The notes beneath the pieces were generated by a model. That model worked only from the letters and a program-made list of their open reading frames with translations. It made no database searches and was not told the DNA's origin. A DNA stretch of 64,000 bases from contig NZ_CP102846.1 of the NCBI RefSeq assembly GCF_013307435.2, positions 310,001 to 374,000 of the forward strand. The letters run 5' to 3'. Source of the stretch: Microvirga terrae (GTDB lineage Bacteria; Pseudomonadota; Alphaproteobacteria; Rhizobiales; Beijerinckiaceae). A program made the position numbers and the translations under genes. Position 1 is the first letter of the stretch. Each line of letters starts with the position of its first letter. Below are positions 1 through 8,033 of the stretch, piece by piece.

Positions 1-13
1 ATCTCGTTACATA

Positions 14-646
14 TCAAGGGTGGCCAATGGTCTCTGCCGAGGTGCGGGACTCCATCGCGAACGCCTGGGCTTCAATCTCAACAAAGAGCGAGCCAACCTT
101 GGCAACGGCTCGGTAAAAGCGTGCAGATTTCGCGCTTTCCAGATCCGAGAAGAACTGCGGTGCCCAAGAAAACAAATGGCGTTCGAAGAAAGACCTTTGA
201 GTGAGGAGCATCGAGGAAAATTGGCGCGAAGCGAGACCTGCCATTATCTCACAAAGAACCGCAATATGATCCTCAGGCTCGCGTAGCCATTCAGCTGAAG
301 TCAGCCCAAGAATTGCCAAGTCGCCGCGCAGTTTTACTAGCGGGCGCTCGAGCAGAAAACCCGTCATGTAGTAAGATGCATATGGGACGATTTCACCACG
401 GCCTACGCCCACAAACAGTTCGGTGAACTCACGATTCAGCGAGTTAGGATTTGTTCTTCGGGCCGCGGACGCAAGGTCCGCATAGGCTCGACCCAACGGA
501 CTCTCATCTCCTGCCAGGCGGCCGATCCTCGAAACGAGATCACGACTTGGAGTTCGCCTCAGAAGGCCCGCGAGAAAACTGTACTGGTGCGCGCGGGCAA
601 GGTCCACATCGTCGGGGGTCGAGGCGATCGCTCTATCACCACGCAT
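14..646 (-). CDS. TorD/DmsD-family molecular chaperone
   Basis: Probable cytoplasmic chaperone that protects a molybdo/tungsto-enzyme apoprotein (most likely the formate dehydrogenase alpha subunit) until cofactor is inserted and Tat export is allowed. The protein is about 210 residues, the usual TorD size, all-helical in character, with the family-like stretch NREFTELFVGVGRGEIVPYA near residue 70 and an EPEDHIAVL motif near residue 120, matching the conserved E-P-x-D-H of TorD proteins. I chose the ATG at 646 because a GGAG lies upstream; a TTG at 676 would add ten residues. It is the last gene seen of the leftward operon and reads toward the window edge, where the enzyme genes are expected (inference). 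Confidence 0.85.
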   Translation of the reverse strand: MRGDRAIASTPDDVDLARAHQYSFLAGLLRRTPSRDLVSRIGRLAGDESPLGRAYADLASAARRTNPNSLNREFTELFVGVGRGEIVPYASYYMTGFLLERPLVKLRGDLAILGLTSAEWLREPEDHIAVLCEIMAGLASRQFSSMLLTQRSFFERHLFSWAPQFFSDLESAKSARFYRAVAKVGSLFVEIEAQAFAMESRTSAETIGHP

Positions 647-904
647 CGCCGGTACTCCGGCTCCCGAGCCAGGCAAACGCCTTAGAAGCTCTCGGGGCTA
701 AACCTCGTATGCACGAGGATCGGTCGATCCAAAAGTCGAGCGATTCAAAACCTAGCGCAAGAACGGCTTCCATAGCAGTCTCATCCGTGCGAGCAATGTA
801 AGATCGTTAGAATAGGTGTTTGGGGAGCAAGACGAGCTAACCCAGACGCAATCATTGGCGGATAACCTTAAGTCGCGGCTACAACTGGTGAATAGGTAAG
901 GCCC

Positions 905-1633
905 TCACATCGGGGTTGCGCCGCCGTGTCGTCGCTGAGCTCGCACGGATCCATCATGCCAACCACAGGCGAAGGGAGACAGATGGCTGACGTGGGAGAC
1001 CGATCTGGCGTCCGGCCCGGGCATAGCCGTCTTATCATGCGGGTGCGAGGAACCATACGGAAGGTGCATAGGCTCCGCCCCTTCCCTAGGGTCTCCTTCC
1101 TCGTTGTGCGCAGCAGCGTCAATTTGTGGGCCTGCAGCTGGGTCGCTGAAAATAGTCCTCGCCGTTCCTTCGTGGAACCGAGCTGGCCGGGGCGGTGGAG
1201 CGGTAACGCGCTGCACCAAAGTAACGGCATCAGGGCCGTGCATCGGGCCACTTCCGGGTACGTCCCCGCCGGAGTTCCAATCATAGGCATACTCCCGCGC
1301 TTCACTCACGTAGTCTCGGATGCTTGGGTCAAGGGTCCACATGCGCCTCAGGGCAGCGTTCCGCAGTGCCGTCGGAACACCAGGCTGCATGAACAGAGAC
1401 AGATCCGTATCTGCCCGCAGTTCGTCAATATCGGGTAGATAGGCAGACTCTCCTGCGGAGTGCGCGGCAGCGGCCTGGTCAACTGTGTTTGCTTGAGATA
1501 CAAGATGAGGCGTTCGAGATGAGATACAGTCGCTCTCAGAAATGGGGAGTGATGCAGGAGTCGCCGTCTCCGGCCGGGATGTTTCTCGCTTACGCCGTGA
1601 CCACCGCAGAAAAAAACTCTCATTATGATCCAT
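905..1633 (-). CDS. DUF3306 domain-containing protein
   Basis: Protein of unknown biochemical role that recurs in alphaproteobacterial formate dehydrogenase clusters (family knowledge). The N-terminus has the typical FFLRWSRRKRE start, the middle holds the conserved segment with AALRRMWTLDP and RDYVSEAREYAYDWN (residues about 95-125), and the C-terminus ends in the family-like RRHGGATP. The last 100 residues are rich in Pro, His and Asp and look disordered. The ATG overlaps the 3' end of the DUF3305 gene by 11 bases, so the two are translationally coupled. A gap of 258 bases separates it from the TorD gene, in which I see no further gene. Confidence 0.8.
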   Translation of the reverse strand: MDHNESFFLRWSRRKRETSRPETATPASLPISESDCISSRTPHLVSQANTVDQAAAAHSAGESAYLPDIDELRADTDLSLFMQPGVPTALRNAALRRMWTLDPSIRDYVSEAREYAYDWNSGGDVPGSGPMHGPDAVTLVQRVTAPPPRPARFHEGTARTIFSDPAAGPQIDAAAHNEEGDPREGAEPMHLPYGSSHPHDKTAMPGPDARSVSHVSHLSPFACGWHDGSVRAQRRHGGATPM

Positions 1634-2138
1634 GTTTTGCGTCCCGTTTCGGGTTGCCAGCTTCGACCTTCAGCGATGGGGGCAGGCCAGAGTTATCCCG
1701 CCTACGCTTTATGAAGGATCGTTCCTGGTGAAAGCGACCAACAAAACGTGCAACTCTACGCCGAATCTCTGGATGCATCGGCACGGCCTCGACGATGATG
1801 CTCGTCCAATCCGTCAGTGCCTCTCCCTCGTAGGGGTCGACCGTTACAGCCAAGATCCGGCAGTCATCGTACTTCGTGCACTGCATCCCAATCCAGAGCG
1901 AAGGCCTTCCTGATGTAAGGTTGTCGCGGTAGTATGCAGTGGCACCTGAATGCAGAGAGACTTCGAAGCTACCCGCGTAGATCAACTCTTTGCGTTGATT
2001 GCAAACGAGCCTAGTCCACGGTGGAGTGGACGGGACAGCCGGAAGTGCCGTCTCAGGACGCCACGCATTCTCAACCCAACGAGCATCCAAGTGGTACTTT
2101 GCGACAATCACTCCGACCTGAAAATGCTCATCAGCCAT
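1623..2138 (-). CDS. DUF3305 domain-containing protein
   Basis: Small protein of unknown function that pairs with DUF3306 in formate dehydrogenase loci. The sequence opens with FQVGVIVAKYHLDARWVENAW, the usual family start (V-x-x-E-R-x-x-x-x-x-x-x-W pattern), and has a central GRPSLWIGM and a C-terminal charged RRRVARFVGRFHQER helix. The ATG at 2138 overlaps the upstream DUF6352 stop codon in an ATGGCTGA arrangement, which supports this start over a TTG six bases earlier. About 171 residues; no signal peptide or membrane segment, so cytoplasmic. Confidence 0.8.
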   Translation of the reverse strand: MADEHFQVGVIVAKYHLDARWVENAWRPETALPAVPSTPPWTRLVCNQRKELIYAGSFEVSLHSGATAYYRDNLTSGRPSLWIGMQCTKYDDCRILAVTVDPYEGEALTDWTSIIVEAVPMHPEIRRRVARFVGRFHQERSFIKRRRDNSGLPPSLKVEAGNPKRDAKHGS

Positions 2139-3162
2139 GCTCAAACTCCTGCTCGATGCTGTTCAAGCGGGATATTGCGGAAAGCTCGAGGATCAGGTTA
2201 TGGGGGCTCACATGCACTATGTCATCTGGAGTTGCGGCAAGCAGAACGTAAATTGGATGAGGGACGCCCTTCCATACCCTCTCATGGCCATCGACAAACG
2301 TGAGGCGAAAGAGCGCTAAGATCCGAGTGATCTCTCCGCTTGTAAGCGTCTCTCCATTCCAGAGAGCGTGTCCAATTCGCGTCGCCTCCGCGTCGAGACC
2401 CAGGACGTTTCGACATGCCCCATCCTCAATCGCGTCAATGGGGAGCACGTCTAAATCGACGTGAAGAAGGTGCTCGATCCAGGTTGATACTACCTGGGCA
2501 AGACCTTGCCTCGCCCTTGGGTCAGACCCGATATTAAGCACCATCGTGAAGGCATCAGAGCGGCTCCAATAGCTCCATGCATTTGTGTCGCTAAGAATGT
2601 CAAGATTAACGATTGCGTCACGGCCCAAGATCGCGTCGAGCGGAGAGCAAATCGCAGCTTCTTTGAGGACATCGATGGTCTCAGCATCCGCGAGGAGTGG
2701 TGTGCCGGTACCATAGGACACACACTGTTTCCTAAACAGTAGTTCGCCGGCGCGAAGCACGTGTGGATCATCGCAGCCATCGAGCGCGTTGCGCAGAATG
2801 AGATGCACGAGGTGATTGATGAGAAGGGGCGGCGTGCCTGCAGGCCCGCAGCGTATTAGATTGAGATAAGCACCCTCAATAGTCTTCGCTTCGAGAAGCC
2901 GGTCGCGGAAAGCCACCATAATCGCCCAATTGACTCGAGCGTCGGAGTCTTCAAGTTTCGCAATCTCATCGTTTGACACCGGCCGACGTGGAGAGTTGAG
3001 TAATGCAGCGCGAAGTTCACTTTCCGCGCTACACGCGTCAGCCGGTGCATTAAGCTCCGGGCGAGCAAGAAATGCTAGGAGCAACTCATCCGTTACTTCA
3101 AGCTCGCCGTTTCCTGCGCGGCGGGTGAGATGATGGCCGCTAGACACCCAAAACTCCCTCAC
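2131..3162 (-). CDS. DUF6352 family protein
   Basis: Member of a family of unknown function found in formate dehydrogenase accessory operons. The N-terminal REFWVSSGHHL and the ELLLAFLARPEL and FRDRLLEAKTIEGAYL segments are the recognisable conserved blocks. It is 343 residues, largely helical, with no export signal. It starts at GTG 3162, preceded by GGAGG at good spacing, and this GTG overlaps the stop of the DUF6505 gene by four bases (GTGA). Tight coupling on both sides says it is made together with its neighbours. The role is not known; a scaffold or maturation factor for the enzyme is only inference. Confidence 0.8.
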   Translation of the reverse strand: MREFWVSSGHHLTRRAGNGELEVTDELLLAFLARPELNAPADACSAESELRAALLNSPRRPVSNDEIAKLEDSDARVNWAIMVAFRDRLLEAKTIEGAYLNLIRCGPAGTPPLLINHLVHLILRNALDGCDDPHVLRAGELLFRKQCVSYGTGTPLLADAETIDVLKEAAICSPLDAILGRDAIVNLDILSDTNAWSYWSRSDAFTMVLNIGSDPRARQGLAQVVSTWIEHLLHVDLDVLPIDAIEDGACRNVLGLDAEATRIGHALWNGETLTSGEITRILALFRLTFVDGHERVWKGVPHPIYVLLAATPDDIVHVSPHNLILELSAISRLNSIEQEFEHG

Positions 3163-3749
3163 AGCCGCCTCCCCACTGGCGACCCGCCGAGATCGACGAA
3201 ATCGGGGGATTCGTCGATCTCGACCGCCTCAAACGCGCGGGTCATCGCGTGCATACGATCGGCCCCAGGCACGCCGCATGTTGTCTTGCGTGGAGCGCGG
3301 AACTCTTCTTTGAGTTGATCGTTCGTCAGGCTTCGATGCATGGTTATGATCGTGCCTGTCTCGAAGCGGCAAAGAGAAGAGGCGTAGGAGGTCTCTGCCG
3401 TCGCTACGGCGAATGCCACATGCAAGTCAGGAGCGTTGAGCGTTTCGTGAAGGTATCTTGCTAAAGCCTCGATGGTTCCGTTGTACTCCTCTTGGGTCGC
3501 ATCTGCGATCGCGACGAGGGTCGAGAATCCGAAGGAAGGCACGCCCAGAAAGCCATTTCGAAATGCCGCCCGTTGTTTTGCTGCGAGGTTCGCGATATCG
3601 ACGTCCCAGAACATAAAGGATCCTGTCACAGCCCATTCGCCGGGCTCCGACGCGCGCTCAAAGAGCTTTGTGTCGGACGCGTCGAGCCGGATCGTGCGTG
3701 GAAGCTTCAGAGTCACGGTCTTTCCGCTCTCGATATCGGCCGAAGCCAT
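3159..3749 (-). CDS. DUF6505 family protein
   Basis: Protein of unknown function from the same formate-dehydrogenase accessory operon type. From the ATG at 3749 it reads MASADIESGKTVTLKLPRTI, and LKLPRTIRLDASDTKLFERA followed by EPGEWAV is the conserved family opening. A central RAAFRNGFLGVPSFGFSTLV block follows. The tail after about residue 150 (DADRMHAM, EIDESPDFVDLGG) is acidic. An upstream in-frame extension exists, but it overlaps the ligase-like gene and is very Arg-rich, so I exclude it. It overlaps the upstream gene by 37 bases. Confidence 0.75.
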   Translation of the reverse strand: MASADIESGKTVTLKLPRTIRLDASDTKLFERASEPGEWAVTGSFMFWDVDIANLAAKQRAAFRNGFLGVPSFGFSTLVAIADATQEEYNGTIEALARYLHETLNAPDLHVAFAVATAETSYASSLCRFETGTIITMHRSLTNDQLKEEFRAPRKTTCGVPGADRMHAMTRAFEAVEIDESPDFVDLGGSPVGRRL

Positions 3750-4474
3750 TTGAGGCTGTGAAGGGCGGGCGCGATGTCGCACCGCTCGATGATACCGCTC
3801 GCGGCGTATTCGACCACCAGGTCGCCGCTCTCCGTGAGCGTGAGGCCAGTGCTTGACTTGAAGGGCCTGAGCCGGGCGGTGTAACATTCTGCAATAGATT
3901 TGGAGCCCTGATCCTCCCAAAGGTTGAGCCCGCGGAGAAAGTTCCGCGCGAAGGTCTCCACGAGCCTTGCATGGTGGTCCACCCGATCAGTATCCTCTTC
4001 ACCCAATTGTGGGTCCTCCGCACGATCAGGATCGATCGCCCAGCGCCTCGGTTCCTCTAGCCGCGCTGAGAAGACCAACCATGGCGGCACGTCTTCGTCG
4101 CAGCAGTCCGCGGGGCGACCCAGACGTCCACTCCCAATTCGGCTGTGGTCAAGCCAAAGGGTATCGGGCCAGCCGAAATAGATCTCCATCCCAGGGGAGC
4201 AATTCGATGCGACCGTACCGGCCAGTGCAGTCATTCCAACAAAGAACGTCCATCGTGACGACATCAAGGGCATATTGGGCTCGAGCACGACAGACAACTC
4301 AATACGGTCCGGTCGATTTACCCATACTAACGTACCCGCCCCTAGTTCCGACGCTCGCTCGCAGATTTCGTCGAATCCATCGTCCGGCCTGTTCAGCACC
4401 ATCAATTCGTAAACCGGCGGAAGATTGATCTCTATCATCGGGCGACAGCTCGACAGAGTATTCGTTGCGTTCAC
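3713..4474 (-). CDS. biotin/lipoate protein ligase-like protein (probably catalytically altered)
   Basis: First gene of the leftward accessory operon. It shows the fold signature of the biotin/lipoate ligase-like family that sits in these loci: INLPPVYELMVLNRPDDGF, GAGTLVWVNRPDRIELSVVL and IYFGWPDTLWLDHSRIGSGR. In true biotin ligases the last block reads K-W-P-N-D...K-x-x-G; here the first lysine is glycine and the catalytic lysine position holds a non-lysine residue, and no GRGRxG nucleotide loop is visible. A non-catalytic role in enzyme maturation is therefore plausible (inference). The GTG at 4474 has an AGGA upstream; the ATG at 4438 gives the start closest to homologues and is an equally good choice. 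Confidence 0.7.
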   Translation of the reverse strand: MNATNTLSSCRPMIEINLPPVYELMVLNRPDDGFDEICERASELGAGTLVWVNRPDRIELSVVLEPNMPLMSSRWTFFVGMTALAGTVASNCSPGMEIYFGWPDTLWLDHSRIGSGRLGRPADCCDEDVPPWLVFSARLEEPRRWAIDPDRAEDPQLGEEDTDRVDHHARLVETFARNFLRGLNLWEDQGSKSIAECYTARLRPFKSSTGLTLTESGDLVVEYAASGIIERCDIAPALHSLKWLRPISRAERP

Positions 4475-4610
4475 TCCCGTCCTATCCGGGATGTCTCAGC
4501 AGTACTACGTTGGGTGAGGTCCTGCCATTATATTCATGTATAGTGTTGAGTGGGGCGAAGTCTGATAGATTGCCAGTCATTTCCAGCAACTTCAGCGCAG
4601 GATGTTTGGC
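4475..4610. promoter_or_regulatory. divergent promoter region of the two formate dehydrogenase accessory operons
   Basis: The only space between the leftward operon and the rightward 4Fe-4S/moeA set. It contains an AT-rich imperfect palindrome, TATATTCATGTATA near 4530-4545, against a GC-richer background. An oxyanion- or formate-responsive regulator binding here would control both operons, but no site can be assigned by eye. Confidence 0.35.
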
Positions 4611-6629
4611 ATGGGGTCCGCTGATAAAAGTGTGATTGCTTGCTCCTGTGAAGGAACGATGCCCCTTGACAAGGCCGCGCTGGAGCGTGGATGTGGCGGC
4701 AAGCTTGAGTTCGCCAATCAGCTCTGTCGGAAGGAGCTCGATCGCTTCAGAGCGGTTGTGTCATCCAGTGAACAAACGGTCGTGGGTTGCGCGCAGGAAG
4801 CTCCCTTGTTTGCGCAAACGGCGGCGGTGAGTGGCTCGCAGAGCAAGGTGGTCTGTGCTAACGTCCGTGAGACGGCCGGTTGGTCGGAGGATGCCGCTTC
4901 GGCTGGGCCAAAAATGGCGGCAATTCTTGCGTCCGCTGCCGAGGAACTGCCTCCGATTCCGCTCGTGACGCTGACCAGCAGCGGTGTTGCGCTTGTCTAT
5001 GGGAATGGCGAGCTGGCGATTTCGATCGCAACCAGGATTTCGGAGCAGCTCGATGTAACGGTCCTGCTATCTGATGGTAGTGATACTGTTCCTGCGCGCG
5101 TCAACGAGTTTCCAATACTGAGCGGTACTATCACGTCGGCGAAAGGACATCTCGGAGCATTCCATCTTTGTGTTGACGACTGTGCAGTTGCACTGCCGTC
5201 GTCGCGTAGTAAGCTTATGTTTGGTCCAGCGCGATCAGGGGTCATCTCGAAATGTGACATCATCATTGATGTGTCGGGTGGTCCCCCGCTCTTCTCGGCA
5301 CATGAGCTAAGACTCGGTTATTTGCGTGCCGAGCCGCTCGATCAAGTGGCGGTTGAACGTGCGCTTTTCGAGGCTGTCCAGCTCGTGGGCGACTTTGATA
5401 AACCCCAGTTCGTAGATTTTCGTGCTGAGCTATGTGCTCACTCACGTTCTCACATTACCGGATGTACTCGCTGTCTCGATATATGCCCAACGGGCGCGAT
5501 TTCTCCTGCCGGGGATCATATCGAGATAAATCACAATATTTGCGCTGGTTGCGGCAACTGCGCGTCGGTTTGCCCGACCGGTGCTGCTGCTTACACACTT
5601 CCGCCATCTGATGCATTGATTCAGAAGCTTCGCAGGCTTGTGCTCGCCTTCCACGCAGCAGGCGGACGCGACGCAGTGATTCTTTTCCATGACAGCGGTC
5701 ACGGCGAGCCTCTGATTGATGCACTCGCTCGATTTAGAGAAGGACTTCCGGCAAACGTGCTTCCCGTAAAAGTGCATGAAGTGGGCCAGGTCGGGCTCGA
5801 AGTAATTGCTGCCCTTTTTGCATACGGCGTATGTGCAGTGCGATTCTTAGTTCATGCAAGACCGAGGTACGGCATTGAGGCGCTCCGGCAGACAATCTCC
5901 ACCGCCGATGCCCTGCTCCGGTCGCTTGGTTACGGAGCGAGGGACGGTTCTCCGGTAGTAGGCGTCGTTGAGACCGATGACCCGGACGAATTGTCGTCTC
6001 AGCTTGTCAATGGTCCACTTGGTACACCTCCGCCAGTACCTGCCACCTTCCTTCCAAGCGGGCGCAAGCGTCATGTCCTGGAGTTCAGTCTACAGGAGTT
6101 GCGCCGGTTCGCGCCACGTCCCATTGAACAGGTTCCGCTCGAGCCCGGCGCGTCGTTCGGTGGCATAGACGTCGACGGTGGCCGATGTACGCTATGTCTA
6201 TCGTGTGTCACAGCTTGTCCCACGCATGCGCTCTCCGACAATTCTGAGCGGCCAATGCTGCGCTTCACGGAAGCACTGTGTGTGCAATGCGGCTTGTGCG
6301 CCGCGACTTGTCCTGAGGATGCGATTGAGCTAGTGCCGCGGATCGACTTTGCCGCATGGGGCGCCCCAGCGCGTATCATGAAGCAGGAGGAGCCATTTTG
6401 CTGTGTGAAATGCGGCAATGCATTCGGAACGCGGTCATCGATTGAGAGGGTCATCACCAGGCTACAGGCGGGTCATTGGATGTTCTCTGGCATCGAAGGT
6501 GAGGGCCGGCTTAACATGCTCAGGATGTGTGATCACTGCCGAGCCGAGGATATAGCCAACTCCGGCTTCGATGCGCATAAGGTGGAGAGTGATATGCACA
6601 GGCCCAACGGAGACAAGATCGGTAACTGA
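4611..6629 (+). CDS. 4Fe-4S protein of formate dehydrogenase clusters
   Basis: Large soluble iron-sulfur protein (about 672 residues) of a family encoded beside formate dehydrogenase accessory genes; probably an electron-transfer or maturation partner. Four ferredoxin-type motifs are visible: CTRCLDICP (near residue 288), CAGCGNCASVCP (314), CTLCLSCVTACP (529) and CVQCGLCAATCP (561). Near the C-terminus, CCVKCG and CDHC pairs (about 600 and 644) resemble a zinc or extra metal site. The N-terminal third has scattered cysteines (GCAQE, VVCANV) and a nucleotide-binding-like LVYGNGELAISIA stretch. I prefer the ATG at 4611, preceded by AGGA at 7 bases, over the ATG at 4602. It is divergent from the DUF operon. 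No Tat or Sec signal is seen. Confidence 0.85.
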   Translation: MGSADKSVIACSCEGTMPLDKAALERGCGGKLEFANQLCRKELDRFRAVVSSSEQTVVGCAQEAPLFAQTAAVSGSQSKVVCANVRETAGWSEDAASAGPKMAAILASAAEELPPIPLVTLTSSGVALVYGNGELAISIATRISEQLDVTVLLSDGSDTVPARVNEFPILSGTITSAKGHLGAFHLCVDDCAVALPSSRSKLMFGPARSGVISKCDIIIDVSGGPPLFSAHELRLGYLRAEPLDQVAVERALFEAVQLVGDFDKPQFVDFRAELCAHSRSHITGCTRCLDICPTGAISPAGDHIEINHNICAGCGNCASVCPTGAAAYTLPPSDALIQKLRRLVLAFHAAGGRDAVILFHDSGHGEPLIDALARFREGLPANVLPVKVHEVGQVGLEVIAALFAYGVCAVRFLVHARPRYGIEALRQTISTADALLRSLGYGARDGSPVVGVVETDDPDELSSQLVNGPLGTPPPVPATFLPSGRKRHVLEFSLQELRRFAPRPIEQVPLEPGASFGGIDVDGGRCTLCLSCVTACPTHALSDNSERPMLRFTEALCVQCGLCAATCPEDAIELVPRIDFAAWGAPARIMKQEEPFCCVKCGNAFGTRSSIERVITRLQAGHWMFSGIEGEGRLNMLRMCDHCRAEDIANSGFDAHKVESDMHRPNGDKIGN

Positions 6630-6788
6630 TCAGGCTCTGGTGAGTTGCCCGAATCCTCTCGGTGAGGGTCAATCCGGGTAGGGGTTCTCAGATGCCATTG
6701 AAGTGGTGCTTCAGAGTGATTGAGGACCTCGGGTTGACGTATACCGCGGGCGCAATTCCGTTCGTCTCGCAGTTGTTGGGGCCGGTGG

Positions 6789-8027
6789 ATGTCACAGCAT
6801 CGAGACAGTTTCTCACGACTTCGTGGGCGGCTGTTCTCGACCGTGAAAGGGGAAATAGATTTGCGGTTTGATGTAGGTGAACCGGGCCGCTCTGCGTTAC
6901 CCAGCGGAACTCTAGTCACAGAGCGGCGTGAGGCTCAGAAGTTGCTTTCACTCGCGGGTGCAGTTGACGCTTTGATGAGAGTCATCAGGCCGGTTCCCAG
7001 CTGTGAGGTGAATCTTCGTGACGCGGAAGGGTTTGTTCTTGCAGAGCCCGTCATCGCAGCGACAGATGTTCCACGGGCCCGGACGGCGCTCCGCGACGGC
7101 TACGCCGTTCGCGCTTGCGATACTGTTGGAGCCTCGTCATTCAATCCTGTCTATCTAAACAAACCGCCGGTCATGGTTGCCGCGGGAGACACATTGCCTG
7201 TGGGGTGTAATGCTGTTCTGCCTGTCGATGCGCTTTCGCTTGAGAACGGCGTCGTAGAAATTTGCCAATGCATTGCTCCGAGCGAGAGTACCCGTTTGCC
7301 AGGAGGAGACGCGGCACAGGCGGCAGTTCTACGTAATGGAGGTGAACGGGTTCGGTCAATCGACATCGCCTGCGGGTTAGCTGCTGGAGTAGAGACCTGC
7401 GCGGTTCGCCAGCTTAGGACTCGCCTTCTGGTTGCGCCGGAATCGAACGAAACCCTATGTACGTTGGTGGCAACGCTCCTGAGGCGAGCCGGATCTCTCG
7501 TGTCAGCGCCCTCCGGCTTTGGCGGTCGAGCGGATCTTGCGGCTGCACTCGGAGAGCCAGGGGCCGATTTGATTGTCGTTATTGGCGGATCCGGCTTCTG
7601 GCGATCTGATGTCAGGTCCAGTTCGGTGGCTGGAGTGGGGGCTCTTATTGCGTACGGACTGGCTGTGCGACCAGGCGAGGCTGGCGGCTGCGGCATTGTC
7701 AACGAGATCCCCGTACTGTTGATTCCGTCTCAAATGGAGGCTGCCCTCGCGCTGATGCTCACAGTTGCCCAGCCTTGCCTCAGCATGTATCTCGCGGCAG
7801 CGGCGGAGCGCCCATTACATCGCGGCAGAGTAACCCGCAAGATTGTATCAGCCGTCGGGATGAGCGATGTTGCATTGTTGCGCAACGTGAATGGTGAGCT
7901 TGAACCTCTCGCGGTTGCAGATCTTAGTCTGTCCGCAATAGCGGCGGCCGATGCTTGGATTATGATTCCGCCTAGCAGCGAGGGTATCGCTGTTGGCACA
8001 GTCGTTGAAGCACAAGCGCTCTGGTGA
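6789..8027 (+). CDS. degenerate MoeA-like molybdopterin-binding protein
   Basis: MoeA paralogue that has lost the signature residues of the metal-insertion enzyme. The layout is that of MoeA (412 residues), but the N-terminal PPFDNSAxDGYAV is replaced by VPRARTALRDGYAV, the STGNE loop by APESNE, the SGGVSxGxxD loop by IGGSGFWRSD, and GLPGNP by LIPSQME. It probably cannot catalyse the normal MoeA step but may still bind pterin or a partner (inference). The first 45 residues before LLSLAGAVDAL are longer than in MoeA, so a later non-ATG start is possible. It is separated by only 6 bases from the following moeA-PBP gene. Confidence 0.75.
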   Translation: MSQHRDSFSRLRGRLFSTVKGEIDLRFDVGEPGRSALPSGTLVTERREAQKLLSLAGAVDALMRVIRPVPSCEVNLRDAEGFVLAEPVIAATDVPRARTALRDGYAVRACDTVGASSFNPVYLNKPPVMVAAGDTLPVGCNAVLPVDALSLENGVVEICQCIAPSESTRLPGGDAAQAAVLRNGGERVRSIDIACGLAAGVETCAVRQLRTRLLVAPESNETLCTLVATLLRRAGSLVSAPSGFGGRADLAAALGEPGADLIVVIGGSGFWRSDVRSSSVAGVGALIAYGLAVRPGEAGGCGIVNEIPVLLIPSQMEAALALMLTVAQPCLSMYLAAAAERPLHRGRVTRKIVSAVGMSDVALLRNVNGELEPLAVADLSLSAIAAADAWIMIPPSSEGIAVGTVVEAQALW

Positions 8028-8033
8028 TCTGTC

